Below are positions 13,695-25,634 of a DNA stretch of 64,000 nucleotides, piece after piece (within the stretch, counting starts at the first letter, position 1; each line of letters opens with the position of its first letter). The DNA is taken from NCBI RefSeq assembly GCF_019175285.1, contig NC_056523.1, positions 206,886,391 to 206,950,390 on the forward strand, read 5' to 3'. A program made the position numbers and the translations under genes. The stretch is from Sceloporus undulatus. Lineage: Eukaryota > Chordata > Lepidosauria > Squamata > Phrynosomatidae. The notes under the pieces are model-generated. The model saw nothing but the letters and a program-made list of their open reading frames with translations, searched no databases and had not been told where the DNA came from.

Positions 13695-14180
13695 GGCCCG
13701 TTACAGACAGGCCTTTTAGTACGGAGTCAGTCAGTACTAGGGTTAGGAAGGTGCGGTGCTTCCGCACCCCCCTAACCCTAGTACAGACTGAGTCCATACA
13801 AAATGGTGGCGCCCCATCTACATGGGGACCGCCATGACAACGTCACGACCGCACCGCCTCTATACGGGGCGGCGCGGACGTGATGTCGTCGCTCCGCGCG
13901 AGGGCGCTTAGTGCATCCTTTGCGTGGAGCAGGAAGGAGCTCCGTTTCGGAGCTCCTTCCTGGTTTGCGGTGCTGCTTTGTGTCGCTGGGCGCATCCTTC
14001 AGACGGCTGCGCCCAGCAACGCAAGGGAGAAAGGGGCCAAGCAGCCTTTTGCCGCTTCCCCGCGGCCTGGAAAGCGGCGGATCGGGGCCTCAGCGGCTGC
14101 CGTTCTAGCCACTGAGGCCCCGATACCCCGGGGAAAGGGGCGGGTACAGGCCGCCGCTTTTCGGAGGTCTGTAACGCACC
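13695..14180. mobile_element. CpG-dense nested-hairpin MITE with 3-bp TSD
   Basis: The TIRs are GGCCCGTTACAGAC and GTCTGTAACGCACC, flanked on both sides by TAT (13692-13694 and 14181-14183). Inside are a hairpin of GTACTAGGGTTAGG arms (13734-13747 and 13771-13784) and a perfect 14-bp-arm hairpin (13931-13944 and 13948-13961). It is far richer in CpG than its surroundings. The open frames across it are by-products of high GC. The 3-bp duplication suggests PIF/Harbinger, an inference. Confidence 0.75.
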
Positions 14181-14689
14181 TATGGCACCTTTGGAATGTT
14201 TTTGATCATTCTGGTTGGCTGATCTCAAAAAGCATATTGTATGGCTGGATAGAGAATCAGAATGATAAAGATGTTAGAACAGCTTCACAAGAAAATGAGA
14301 CCAACAGTGTTTTGGGACTCTAGTGGTGGGAAGGAAGAATACCGATACATTTATATAGAAATTGAATAGAGGGAAAGGAGCAGGTTCAGGGACCACTATG
14401 AGAAAGTTCTAAGTCTATGGTAAGGATAACAAAAGAATGATGGGCAGAATAGGGCAGGAAATCATATGGAAAGGTGCTCTCTTTTTGCACAGGTAGCAAT
14501 TAGGTTGCTTCCTTTTACCCCAAAAAGGTGGGGGGACTTGGCATCCTCACCCACTGTGTCAGTGTCTTTAACTGTTTGGGGAATTGCTTAGCTCAAAGGA
14601 TGCTTGTGAGAGGTTGGGTAATTGAGGATCATTGTCACCTGTGTATACAGGTACTAATTGTGGGAGGACTCCAGGTTTGTTGAATAAAG

Positions 14690-14905
14690 AAGGTTTTTTT
14701 GTGGATTTTTTCAGGCTATGTGGCCATGTTCTAGAAGAGTTTCTTCCTGGTGTTTCACCTGCATTTGTGGCTGGCATCTTTCTTTGAAGATGCCAGCCAC
14801 AGATGCAGGCTAAACGTCAGGAATAAACTCTTCTAGAACATGACAACATAGCCCGAAAAAACCCACAAAAAACTATGGATGCCGGCCATGAAAGCCTTTG
14901 ACTTC
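14690..14905. repeat. Fold-back repeat (GGCTATGTGGCCATGTTCTA arms)
   Basis: GGCTATGTGGCCATGTTCTA plus GAAGAGTTTCTTCCTG on the left is inverted as CAGGAATAAACTCTTCTAGA plus ACATGACAACATAGCC on the right. The centre GATGCCAGCCACA is also inverted. The arms are over 80 bp, suggesting two head-to-head repeat ends. Confidence 0.65.
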
Positions 14906-14959
14906 AAAAAGAAGAATTTATTTTGACCATAGGCAAATGTATGACCCACACATAGTATA

Positions 14960-15140
14960 GTACAGTTGGCCTTGTTTTCACAGGGGATCCGTTCCAGACA
15001 CACACACCCTGCGAAAATGGAGGCTCACACGTATCCAAGTCCCATAGGCTTGAATGGGGCATGTCACCCATTGGAAACAATGGAGATCACATCTGTGAAT
15101 ATTCAAGGTTGCGGATCCAAGATTCGCATGTTAGGAGGGG
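14960..15140. mobile_element. Tigger/pogo-like MITE fragment
   Basis: TACAGTTGGCCTTGTTTTCA and ATCCGTTCCAGACACACACA resemble the 'CAGTTGGCCCTC...ATCCG' ends of Tigger-like elements; similar ends occur at 26680 and 61422. Confidence 0.4.
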
Positions 15141-15621
15141 CGATTGTTATTCAAACAGACACATTATATAGAGCTAACTGAAATAGAGGTATGAAAATTG
15201 AGTAGTGGAGGCTGAGGGTTGTAGAGGGGATATTTACCAGTTCTGCAGAAGAGTCCACAGAAAACGGGGTGTGGACAGATAGCATCTGAGGGTGCCACAG
15301 TGAGTGAAGGGGAGCCTCTGTGCACATACAAGGCTAGAGTTAGGGACTGGTACTTATATCTGATTTCCCGCCTCAAGGGATACTTGGTGATATATTGCAG
15401 TGTGGCAAAGAACTGATGGTCTTTACATGGAACCAACAATGGGATTCTGGAACTACTGATGGCTTTAACTTCAGATAAACAAAACAGTGATTGGATTCAG
15501 GACAACCCCAAAGTAGATAAATAGAGAAGTTGGCTGGGAACATGGCAAGGGGTAGGTAGGAAAACTGGTCTTACTCATTTGGTACAGTGAGACCTCATTT
15601 GTCTCTTGCCGTAAGGGCTAT

Positions 15622-15901
15622 TTTCTGCTGCTCCAGAGACTAGAACCCGGAACAATGGATGCAAGCTAAAGGAAAGAGATTCCACCTCAACATTAGGAGG
15701 AACTTCCTGACAGTAAGGGCTGTTTGACAGTGGAACAAACTCCCTCGGAGTGTAGTGGAGTCTCCTTCCTTAGAGGTCTTCAAACAGATGCTGGATGGCC
15801 ATCTGTCGGGGATGCTTTGAATGTGTTTTCCTGCATGGCAGAATGAGGTTGGACTGGATGGCCCTAGTGGTCTCTTCCAACTCTATGATTCTATGATTCT
15901 A
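15622..15901 (+). mobile_element. CR1 LINE 3' end
   Basis: The + strand carries the last part of CR1 ORF2 (TVRAV/WNKLP/ESPSLEVFKQ/LDGHL type residues) followed by the CR1 3' tail ending in repeated ATTCTATG. 5' truncated, as is usual. Confidence 0.85.
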
Positions 15902-16044
15902 GAAAGCCTGGGAGAGGATGGAATGATCAGCACACCTATTTAACCTTTATATTGATATCTGGATCCTTCACATATATTTGCATCCATGCTCCTTTCTCAT
16001 GGAAAATTTCCCTGTGTTTCAAAGGTAATTGTGACCTCTTAAAA

Positions 16045-16173
16045 CAATGGTCCCCAAACTGTGCCCTTTAAGCGATTTTGGACTTCAGCTCCTAGAAGTC
16101 TCAGCCATGTTGGCCAATATTCTGGGATTCTTAAGTCCAAAATCTTTTAAAGAGCACAGTTTGGGGATCACTG
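16045..16173. mobile_element. hAT MITE with near-perfect 8-bp TSD
   Basis: The TIRs CAATGGTCCCCAAACTGTGC and GCACAGTTTGGGGATCACTG are complementary and flanked by TCTTAAAA and CCTTAAAA (seven of eight). The interior is palindromic (TTGGACTTCAGCTCC / CTTAAGTCCAAAATC). Confidence 0.8.
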
Positions 16174-16234
16174 CCTTAAAACATGCCAGGTTCTAGATAT
16201 GAAAAATATGAAAATATGAAGAGGCATATATATA

Positions 16235-16259
16235 NNNNNNNNNNNNNNNNNNNNNNNNN
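16235..16259. other. Assembly gap of 25 N
   Basis: Exactly 25 N, immediately after a TATATA run and immediately before duplicated copy A. Confidence 0.99.
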
Positions 16260-17362
16260 GGACTTACTGCGTTGCTTGAAGAAGTGCAGAGTCGTTATGT
16301 CTTTAACGGGTAATGAACTATAGGCCTTCCCCACACACACCACACGTTTCCTCACTTTTTGCACAGATTCATTCTTCTTTTGTCTTTTCATAGTATAGCA
16401 GGTGAATTAACATTTCAGCTCATGGGTAACGAAGGGCAAAACTGGGGGGGGGCGGATGGTCTCCCTTCTCCGCTTTTTTAGGGAACGTCTCTTTTAGGCT
16501 CCGGGCCACCACAGACCATTCCCTTGTGGACCCGGTTCTCTCTTTCACTTCTCATTCATTTATTTGTAGAAATTGGAGAGCACCTCTTCGCACCAGAGGC
16601 TGATCTTACGTCCACATCGGACAGGTTCAGGTCTTCAGTTTGTCTCCTGGATGGGAACCAAAACCAGCAGAAGAAAAAAACACAACAACAACACAAAGGA
16701 AGCCGCCCAGCCGGGAAGGGGCCAACAGGGGCCCGCCCAGGCACCGAAAGACACACACAAAGGAGAAGGGAGGGAGGAGGGAGGGGATCAGGCCAGCTCC
16801 GAGGCCTGCCCAGCAGATGGACGAAGAGCCCCTTTAGGTCCCGGGGAGCAGGCCGCCATGCCCCCACGTAAAAGGACGATAAGGAGGGAGGAGCCTCTTT
16901 CTTCGGCTACCCTAGGTGAGAGTGAGATGATGATGTTCCTGGCCTTTTCTTGCTCGTTCAGAGTCCAAGAAGTTCAGGGGAGAACTCCAATGAGAAATGC
17001 GTCATCGGAGTTTGATTTGAGTGAACTTATTCTTCCCGGTAAGAAAAAGAAGGAGCTCTTAATACTGGTTTATTTTAATGTCTCAATCCCGCTTTGGGAT
17101 ATCGGAAACTGTTGTTTTTTACTCATCCAAGTCCTCTGCAGTGGCTTTCTAATATAGATCTAGGTATCTTTATGCACCTGTTTTGTACAAAGATAAGCGT
17201 GGAAACCAAAATGGCATTAAACCTTCAAGAGACAATAGTCCCCCCCCCTTTTTAAGTTACCAACCCAAATCCACATAAAGACCAGGCCAATAGGAAGGAA
17301 GGACACATCCCAGGCTGTCACATTGGGCCTCATTTCCCTGCTCTCTTTTTCCCTTCTGACAG

Positions 17363-17530
17363 ACGATGGAAGCCTTGCATCGGCTGTGCAAACGTTCGCT
17401 GGTGCACCCAAGAAGGAATGGGACATGGCAAGCCTCTCTCAACAGATCATTGGCCTGATGATAGATCATTACTGGAATCAGAAGAAACGTGGGTACACTC
17501 CTCCTCCAGATGGCCCATTCCCTCCTAGGG
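17363..17530 (+). other. Exon-like block of unknown identity in copy A
   Basis: A CTTTTTCCCTTCTGACAG acceptor-like tract is followed by an open frame containing LASAVQTFA and KKRGYTPPPD. Copy B has the same block at 29521-29690 with its own small gaps. I do not recognise a protein. Because both copies are noisy, the frame cannot be trusted; it may simply be non-coding. Confidence 0.15.
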
Positions 17531-18661
17531 TTGGGGGTCCGGCAGGGTGCCATGGCTCTCCTTCCCTTTCTCTAGAGCCGTGATCAGCTCATGTGTGCCT
17601 CCCTCTAGGCAGCTGCACCTCAGCGCTGCCGTCTACTTCATCAGAACTGAGTGAAAGTGGATTCTGAATGGTGACGATTGCCTTTGGCCAGTACGGAGCT
17701 GACCCTCACATGGCTCATCCACAAGGTAGGAAACCCAACGTATTTCCCTCCCTCCTTCCAGGTGTTTACCAGAAAACCTGCTTCTCTCCTCAGGTGAAGG
17801 CGATCAGAGGGATCAGGACCATTGTAGCGACCGCACACCCAGACCCTGAAGGACGCTTTTGTCCTGTTTATCCTGGCCAACTCTTGGTTCGCCATCCAAC
17901 CCAAAGAGCAGGGGACCAGAAGGAAGCTCAAAACGTACCTTGTCCCGGGTAGTTGGCTGAAGCAGGCCTGGGGAAGAGTAGCCAATGGGGCTAAAGCAGG
18001 ATACAAACCAACCCTCAACCAACCATCTTTTCGTCCCCTGCAGGAAGCTTGACATCTTGGAATCCTGCTCCAGAGGCTGAACCTGGTGCACGACTGAAGG
18101 CCTTACTTCCTTCCCACATGAGCGCCTGCCTTCTTTCGCAGTGAGTCGTTTCCCTCTGTGTCCCTCTCTCTGTCTCTCTACCTGGGGAGTTTTCCCTCAA
18201 AGGGAAGACCACAAACCAAAAGTATATCTCCTTCCTTCCCCCCACAGACCAAAAGACCATCCCTTCACTGTGCCATGGCTCCCACCCCAAGAGACTCTCT
18301 CTCAGCCGAGGTCTAGACATCCCAGAGACTCCCCTCCGGACTCCCTGCTTGCCCCTGCGCAAGGAGGATGGCATCGACGGCCTCCCATGCTGCTGCCACT
18401 CGACGCTGGCTGCAGCATTTCCCCATTGGGGCGGGATAATCCCAGTTCCCCCCCAGAGTTAAATGTCCATCCACGTCGGCTGCCTGCCCCAGGTTCCAGT
18501 GACGGTGACGTAGCAGCAGCCCCCTTGGGCTCAACTCCCAGGCCAGCCGGGTTCAAATCCCCGCTCTGCCAAGGAAGGAAGACAGAGGGAGGAGGAAGAA
18601 AAGAGTACTACATCTCCACAGCCCCCGCCACCATCCCCTTCCTGGTCAGTTGGACGGGCTC

Positions 18662-19672
18662 CCGAAACGCCCCTTCCTCTCTCCCCTCTTTTCCTCCCTC
18701 CTTCCCATTCTCTTCCCCCTTCCTTTCTTCCCTCTCCCCCCCTCCTTCCCATTCCTCTTTCCTTCCCTTGTCTCTTCCTTCTCTTTCCTCTTCTCTTTCT
18801 CCCCTCCTCCTTTCTTTTTTTCATTCCTTTTCCTTCTTGACCCCTTCTTCCTTTTTCCCTCCTTCTCTCACTTTCTTTCCTCTCCCCCTTTTCCTTCCTT
18901 CCTTTCTTAGCTTCCTTCCTGTCTACCTCCTTCTTCCCTTCTTTCTTCCCCCTCGCTTCCTTTCTACTGCCTTCCTTCTCCCCTTCTCCCTCCCTCCCTT
19001 CCCTTCTTCCTCTTTTTTCTTGCCTTGCGTCTCTCTTCCTCCTCTCTATTCGTCTTACTCTCTGTCACCTCTTTTTGGCGCTCCCTCCCACCCGCCTCAC
19101 TTCCCCCTCTCCTCTCCACCGCTTCCTCACACCTCCCACCGCCCCTTGCGCCCCCCGTCTGCCCTCTCCCCTCCTCCTCCGCCCCCACCTACCTCTTCCC
19201 CACCCTCCTTCTCTCCTCCGCTGCACTCCGCACATAACCCTCCCACCTCATAGCCGACTAATCCTGCTACTTGGATCCCTACCCACTCCCCTTTTCCCTA
19301 TCCCATCCTTCCCCCCCTTCATCCCCCCTCTATCCTTTCCTTCCCTTCCGTCCCTCTCTCTTCCTTCTCTTCCCACTTCCTTTCCTCCTCTTGCTTTCCA
19401 TCTTCTTTCCTTCCTCCCTCCCTCTTCCTCCCTTCCTCTTTCCTTCCTCTTTTCTTGCTTCTCTCTTCTCCCTCCCTTCCCTATTTCTTTCTTTCTGTCC
19501 TCCCTTCCTCCCCTTTCTTTCCTTCCTTCCTTCCTCTTCTTGCTTTCTTCTTTCCCTCTTCCTTCCCTTTCCTTCTTTCCTTCCCGTTTCCCTCCCTTCT
19601 TCTCCTCCTCTCTTCCCTTCCCCCTTTTTCTTCCCTTCTTCCCCCTTTCCCACCCTTCCCTTCCTCCATCCC
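18662..19672 (+). repeat. Polypyrimidine low-complexity tract (TTCC/CCCT)n
   Basis: About 1 kb of almost pure C and T on the + strand. It produces long open frames with compositions of only Ser, Pro, Leu and Phe (or Lys, Arg, Glu and Gly on the other strand), which are not genes. Confidence 0.95.
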
Positions 19673-20129
19673 ATGCCATTCCCATGGAAGGGCAGACCAA
19701 GGGACGGGGGCTCTACTGTTGCCCCTGAGGCGGCATGGCCTTTCCCTCCCTCCCTTCCTCTAGCTCTGCTCCCAGCGGACAAGCGCGCAAAACCACAAGA
19801 CCCCCAGGAATGGAGGGGCAGGGAAGCAGAGCCCAGAAAGCCTACTCCTGTTACTTTGTAACATTATTCCATATTTGGAGTATTGCATTACTGTATTGTT
19901 TTTTATTGTTTGTTGTATATTAATCTTGCATCTATATGTATTGTAGTATTTTTATTACTGTTACTTTTTATGTCTAGAACTGTGTCACTCACTGCTAGCC
20001 TTTTGTTATAGAAGTATTACTGATACTTTGTTTTAATGAATTTTATAATAATATTTTATAATAATCATAAACCTTTATGTTATAGTAGTACTTGTGTGTT
20101 CATGCACTTTGCTGTGTTTTCTCTTCAAA

Positions 20130-20190
20130 CTCCAAATACTGTATATATATATTACAACACACACACACATATATATATAGAGAGAGAGAT
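20130..20190. repeat. Compound microsatellite (TA)n(CA)n(TA)n(GA)n
   Basis: Adjacent short dinucleotide runs; copy B has a scrambled version at about 33100-33150. Confidence 0.85.
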
Positions 20191-20709
20191 TCATTAGTCA
20201 TGATCAAGGCCCAGCCCTTGTGCAGAGATTTGAAAAATGTGGAAAGGATTCCTGAAAACCCAGTGGTTTGCAAAAGAGATCTCCATGCAAAGTTGGGAAT
20301 GGGAAATGTCAATTAATTGATTTAATTACAAGGTTTTTTCAAATAAATAAATAAATGCAAGTTGGAGGGAGGCCTTTCTATAATCCAGGTGCAAGGCCCA
20401 GGTCAGTCACTGGATGGCAGTCCGGGAGAGAGAGACAGTCTTCCCAAAGTGCTGTGGCCATAGGGTGACGGCAGTCCAAAGGAAAGAGACCATGGGAGTT
20501 GCCGCCCTCCCCCCCCTTAGAGGAGGTGTGTTGCGTGGCCGTGCTGGGCTGGGGGATTCTGGGAACCTCAGTCCCTCAAAAAGAAGAGAGGATGGGGAAA
20601 ACTCTAAGCTGCAAGGTCTGAAAAGCTCTCCTATGTTTTCACCTGTAAAAGGGAAGGAAAATAGAAGTGTCAAGAGTTACAGCTCTGTGGGCCATAAGAC
20701 AGGTGTTGG

Positions 20710-20925
20710 AATTGTTTTGCCTTCAGTATTCCTGACCTATGGCGACCCAGACACAGGGTTTTCATGGTAAGTTTCTTCAGCAGGGGTTTGCCATTGCCAT
20801 CCTCTGAGCTGAGAGAATGTAGCTTGCCCAAGGTCACTCAGTCAGTTTTCATGGCCAGGCAGGGATTTGAACCCTGCTCTTCAGAGCCATAGTCCAATGC
20901 TCAACCCACCCAATGCCACAGTGGC
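20710..20925 (-). mobile_element. Sauria-type SINE in copy A
   Basis: Reverse orientation: TGCCTTCAGTATTCCTGACC and CCCAAGGTCACTCAGTCAGT to CAATGCCACAGTGGCT. Same insertion as 33848-34092 in copy B. Confidence 0.8.
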
Positions 20926-21539
20926 TCATTGTACTCCCTTTTAAAGGCCAGAATCTGTAGCTCTTGTGGATGTCAATTTTCCTGCTAAGTTAACTAAATG
21001 CAAACAATTTTGAACTCGTTTCCAGCAACTGAAGTAACTGAAGATAAGGAGGGAAGGTGGAGGAGGAGGAGGAGAGAGAGAGAGAGAAACTGGGACTTTT
21101 ACAAACAGCTGACAAAGTGGGGAGACCAGAGGATTAACTGGGATTGTTCTTGCCAAATCAGGACAGCTGGAAGCTATGGACTGCTAGGATTTTAAAAAGA
21201 GGAGATGTACATTTGTTTGGTCTCAGGGCAGCTTTCTCAAGGTGTGGCTGAAGCAGAATAGATGCTGTGCTTTTTGAAAGCATTTGGTCTGCAGCAATTA
21301 GTCCATCCATCTGGTCTTTGGTCTTCCCCACCTTCTTCTACCCTCCATCTTTCCCAGCATTATTGTTCTTTTCTAGTAATCCATGGTATATACAGTAATA
21401 TATGGGCTCGCAGATCTGGACTAAAAAACCCGATATGAACTAAAAAAAACCGGAGCAGAGAAGGCATTTGAGATCTCCACTCCAAAGCAGGACATTACCT
21501 CCCATGGTGCTACAATTCAAGATATAAAGTTGTGTTGTC

Positions 21540-21840
21540 TTAGAATCAGTATGTGGGGAGATCTTTTAGCACCTTTGAGACTCACAATAGTTGCAGCATG
21601 AGCTTTCCTAGACTGAAGTTTCTCCTCAGATATGCGTTAGACGAAGTGGAAGGCAGGTACAGACATAACCTGGCTTCCACTCCACCAAATTATAGCCCTG
21701 CTAGCTCTGGAATCAGTCTGTAGAGAGATCTTGTGGCACTTTTGAGACCGACTGAAAGAAACACGTTGGCAGCATGACTTTTCCTAGGCTTCAGTCTGCT
21801 GCCTCAGTATACGTATACATTTGATGCAGTGGAAAACCAG
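21540..21840 (-). repeat. Interspersed repeat of the 'GGCTAC...GTCTCAAAGGTGC' type, copy A
   Basis: Two tandem partial units: CTTTTAGCACCTTTGAGACT, then CATGAGCTTTCCTAGACTGA, and CTTGTGGCACTTTTGAGACC, then CATGACTTTTCCTAGGCTTC. Same unit in copy B at 34743-35070. The family is common in reptiles but I do not name it. Confidence 0.55.
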
Positions 21841-22308
21841 GACAGACATATTATGCCATTGGTATGTGAGATGTCAATTCAAATTCAAAATCCTTTGTCT
21901 GTGGAAATGAAGAAGCGAATCCCTTTCTCTCTTTACATCCATGGTTTCATCTTCTATTTTGCTGTGCCCATCTATGTAATTTTAGCCGTGTCACTTGACA
22001 AATGGCTTACTACTGGGGTGTTACAGGTGGTGGAGCCCCTTATAATGGATTCAAATTGCAACGACCGGGCAAAGAGACACGTTACGCAAGATTTTGCTGT
22101 GTGAATCAGACTTTCAGCCTACCAGGCAACATAAATTACAAATATAAAAATGTAAAATGTGTGTATTTATTAGCCTGCTATATCACTGAATCAAGGACAC
22201 TTTACTTCCTCCCAAACTATATCCTCGGCAGGCAATTGGTGTGTCTTGGATGTAGGTACAAAATGGTTCTTGGGGAAGAGTTTGTCAAATTATGCCTCAG
22301 TCTTAGGC

Positions 22309-22510
22309 TGCGTTCCACGGTAGAATTATGCAGTTTGACACTGCATTAGCAACCATGGCTCAATGCTATGGTCTGGATCTGTAGTTTGTGAGACATTTAG
22401 CTTTCTCTGTCAGAGAGCTCTGGTACCACAACAAACCACATATCCCCGCTTCCACCGGATGGAGCCATGACAGTTAAAGTGGTATCAAACTGCGTTATTC
22501 CACAGCATAG
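22309..22510. mobile_element. Palindromic MITE in copy A
   Basis: ATTATGCAGTTTGACACTGC on the left and AAAGTGGTATCAAACTGCGT on the right. The same insertion is at 35575-35795 in copy B, as expected if the two segments are one locus. Confidence 0.7.
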
Positions 22511-23006
22511 GAGCAGTCTAAGTTCATCTTACACTTTAACTCTTCATGGCTCCATGCTGTGGATTCTGGGAATTGTAGTTTGCTGTGGCACCAGAGGTTC
22601 TGAGAAGGCGAAATTCTTGGTCATGCTCAAAATGGGGGGCAATTTGGACGAATCCCTTCCACTGGGGCGAGAGAGTGTGGTCTGGGGCTTTGAGAGAGGA
22701 GGGCCCCCAAGGAGTGCCTTCTCCTAACCCAAGGTCCGTGATGCTTTTGTTTGTATTATTTATATGTTTATTTTAATCTGTACACAGGAGAGAGAAAAAA
22801 GAAAAATCGACATCAACATGAGGGAGGCCCAGGGCTGCATCTGCACTACCAGGCAATCCACTTTGAGACTACTTTAACGCCAGGCTCATGTGCTACAGAA
22901 ATTCTGGGAATGTAGTTTTGCGAGACACTTCGCTTTCGCTCTCAGGTGGCAAACTATGCCGGAGAAAACTAACCCTTCCCACAATACACGGGATGGAGCC
23001 GTAGCC

Positions 23007-23252
23007 GTTTAAAGCGGCGTCGGAGGCTGGGAGTGGCGGGGCAGGGGGCGGGCCCCTGACCCTATCCCCGCCCCCTCCACCAGTCAGGCGAATTCGTTAA
23101 GCGGCGTCAGGCTGGAGGGGCGGGGCAGGGGGCAGGCCCTGAACCTAATCCCCGCCCCCCTCCAAGTCAGTCTGAATCTGTTAAAGCGGCGTCATAGGCC
23201 AGGGGCGGGGGCCCCGAACTAGTTCCGCCCCTCCCGTCAGCCGCTGAATCCG
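23007..23252 (+). repeat. Second copy of the GC-box minisatellite (copy A)
   Basis: Units start at about 23007, 23096 and 23180 and match the three units at 36333-36599 in order, with small insertions and deletions. It lies in the duplicated segment and has no HSDL2 exon 1 after it. Confidence 0.8.
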
Positions 23253-23554
23253 GAACGGGAGAGAAAACGGGAGGGCGAGAGAAGGAGGGCGAGAGGCGGA
23301 GGGAGAGCCGCCCTGTGGGTACGGGCCTAGAGAGATCTGACCCCTCCTCCCGCTTTGAGGAGCGGTTGCTTGGACGCGTGGAGTACGATGTATTGGCTAT
23401 TGGCGATTGAGGTCTTTAGACGGGGTGGCTTTCCCGCTCCTCGCGGAAGGGGCGTGGCGTTGTGCGCCGTGGGGGGCGTGGCCAGGGCCCTGATCCGGGA
23501 GGCTCCGAAACACATTGAGGCATTAAAGGCATTCGACTAAGCACATCCAGCTTT

Positions 23555-23660
23555 GGTTAGTCTAGGATGGGACTCCAACAAAAATCAGGCAACTACAGTC
23601 TCTATTTCAGAGGAAGGAACTGGCAACAACCCAGTCTGATGGCATCCAGCTCCTCCCACT
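23555..23660 (+). mobile_element. 5S-derived SINE fragment
   Basis: GGTTAGTCTAGGATGGGACT and AAAATCAGGCAACTACAGTC are decayed versions of the 5S-like motif seen at 1120-1185, followed by the same AGAGGAAGGAACTGGCAACA stretch. Confidence 0.5.
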
Positions 23661-23721
23661 GTGCCTGCTCACATGAGGGGCCTAAACCCCCCAAACTGCC
23701 ACCATATCTATCTGATTCCTG

Positions 23722-23822
23722 GATTGTAAAGCAGGGCCAGCCTGGGTTAGTCCTTGGGTGGGAGTCCACCCACAAAACAACAAGTGCTGCACTCTCTATT
23801 TAAGAGAAGGAAATTGCATTAA
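23722..23822 (+). mobile_element. 5S-derived SINE fragment
   Basis: AAGCAGGGCCAGCCTGGGTTA, then CTTGGGTGGGAGTCCACC and AAGTGCTGCA match the 5S-derived core, with a following GAGAAGGAAATTGCA stretch. The 3' tail is missing. Confidence 0.65.
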
Positions 23823-25519
23823 ATAAACCCTGTAACCACTTGGCTATCCACACCCACTCCCTCAGCCTCCACATGGAGTGCTTGGCTGGGAAGGAGGCTG
23901 GATTGCAGATCCCCGGAGTTCCTTGCTGCCTTGGCTGCCTTACCTCATGGCTGGAGCCTCCCCTCTTGGCCCAGACTGCAGCCCCTGGCGGGGGAAGGCA
24001 AGGCGCCACGAAGCAGGGGGCTGGGGGCTCCTCCTCCTCCCTGCAGGTGCCTCCTGGGCAGGGCCATCAGCCGTCCTCCTTTTCCCGGGACCGCGTCCTC
24101 CATTTCACCCTACCCAGGGGGGGCATCCTTACAAGATCCACCTTTGGAGAATCACTCAGAAGCAGGGCTTCCTCAGCCATTGTCCTCTATTTTTTCTTTT
24201 TTTAAATTTTCGTCCTATCTCTGCGTCTTTGGTCCTCCGTTTTTCCCTTGGGGGTCCTCCCTTTTGTGGGGGTGCTTGTCAGGACCCGTCTCCATTTCAG
24301 CACCTGTCCCGGAGGAATTCCCCAAAGGTCCTCCCTTGGAGCATCACTATGCAGCCTGTATTTATATTTCTAGGGCATGTTTCTAGTTTTCTTTGATATT
24401 TTGCTTGGAGCCCTCCAGTTTGTGGTGCCTTGCCCTCCAGGGCGACAGACGTCCTCCTTTTCTAGGACATTGTCTTTCCACTTTCAGGCCTCCTCTCAAG
24501 GCGAAATTCCAAAATGTCCTCCATGTTGAGCCAGGACAAGAAGCACATATCTATCTTTATTAACACTGGGGTTGTTTGGATCGTTTATTTGGGAATGTCC
24601 TCTATTGTTCCCTATTTTCCATGTCTTCCTGGCACAGTGCCCTTTCTCAGGGCCTGGCGCCATTTTGGGACCTTTTAGAGACAGCCTGGCACCGCCCTGA
24701 TGCCCGCCCTTATTCCACCGGAACTCACTACTAGTAGTAGTACTGCTACTACTACTGTTCCTCTTATTATTGTTCATTCTCCTCCACAACTAAATAAGAT
24801 GAAGATGGCATATAGCCACCTTGGGTTTTAATTCCAATATTACATTCTACCGTACGTGGGCAAAGTAAAAACAACAGATATGTTTTTACTTTAAAACAGG
24901 CCCACAAGGGGCGGAAGAATTAAAGTCTTTTTGTTTAAATGGTCCACTGTTTTTACCCAAAACCTGTGCATGCCAATCCTTTGTGAGAGTGGTATGGGCT
25001 AGCCCAGAGCTTGGAAAAAGTTACTTCTGAGGCTAATTTCCCCAAACCTCAAGAACTGTAGTAGTAGGGTGGATTCTGGGACTGTAGTCCCCACTCAAAA
25101 TATTCGCTCTCCCTCATGCTAAGGCCAACACACTAGGTTTTGGGGTACTACAACACCCAGGAATCCCCCAGTAGTCATAAGATGGGCTTTCCAGAAAAAG
25201 TTCTTTGGGGGGCGGGCTTGCTTCACAAGTCCCAGAACCATTGCAGTCACGTTGCCATGATGGGGCAAGGGGGGAAAGCCCCATTTCCCCCTTTCTCCCC
25301 AGCAATAAGGCTGGCCTGGCTCTTCCTCCCCAAAGGGCCTCACCTTTCCCCATTCATCCTCGACAGATGGAGGCCTTCCCCCTCATTTTGGAATTTCCGT
25401 CCAATTTCCCAAAGTGCCCCAAAGGTCCCATCGTCCCACCCTCGAGAACAGCAGCCCTGCAAGGCGGCACCCCCAAACTTACGCGGCTTTTTGCACTGAG
25501 TCAGGAAGCCGATAACGCC

Positions 25520-25634
25520 ACGCTAGCTTGGTGCGCAGGCTTCCAGACTCTTAGGACGCATGCCTCATTGCAAACCATACCTCCAACGTGGACTTGAAAG
25601 CAGCTTTTTATGGCTGTCTGTATAGGGCCAAAGT
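25520..25634. mobile_element. Half copy of the palindromic GTTACAGAC-type MITE
   Basis: The segment GACTCTTAGGACGCATGCCT through CCATACCTCCAACGTGGACT to TTATGGCTGTCTGTATAGGG matches the right half of the 4031-4263 element. Confidence 0.6.

Larger units (their letters stand above)
11441..16044. other. Intergenic between the hAT relic and the first MITE-dense gap edge
   Basis: Besides the elements listed separately the sequence is AT-rich and shows no coding signal. Confidence 0.55.
16260..23506 (+). repeat. Duplicated segment, copy A
   Basis: Collinear with 26975-36866. Anchors: 16262-16640 with 26984-27370; 17160-17640 with 29280-29820; 19690-19880 with 32630-32850; 21540-22300 with 34745-35590; 23040-23506 with 36330-36866. 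Differences are mostly scattered 1-3 base gaps. It starts directly after the N gap and ends inside the promoter at GGGAGGCTCCGA. It looks like a noisy-read duplicate of the HSDL2 upstream region. Confidence 0.85.

Noticed and set aside
13880-14323. A 147-residue open frame on the + strand with overlapping frames on both strands
   Set aside because: Lies in the CpG-dense hairpin MITE, where high GC removes stops in all frames.
16573-17157. A 194-residue open frame in copy A
   Set aside because: The matching stretch in copy B does not keep the frame and no family likeness is seen; noisy sequence.
18141-19253. A 370-residue open frame (and overlapping long frames on both strands to 19861)
   Set aside because: It runs through a polypyrimidine tract; the predicted protein is nearly all Ser, Pro, Leu and Phe. 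Low-complexity artefact.
23007-23540. A second HSDL2 promoter and gene start
   Set aside because: The similarity stops before exon 1 and no coding exon follows; best explained by false duplication.
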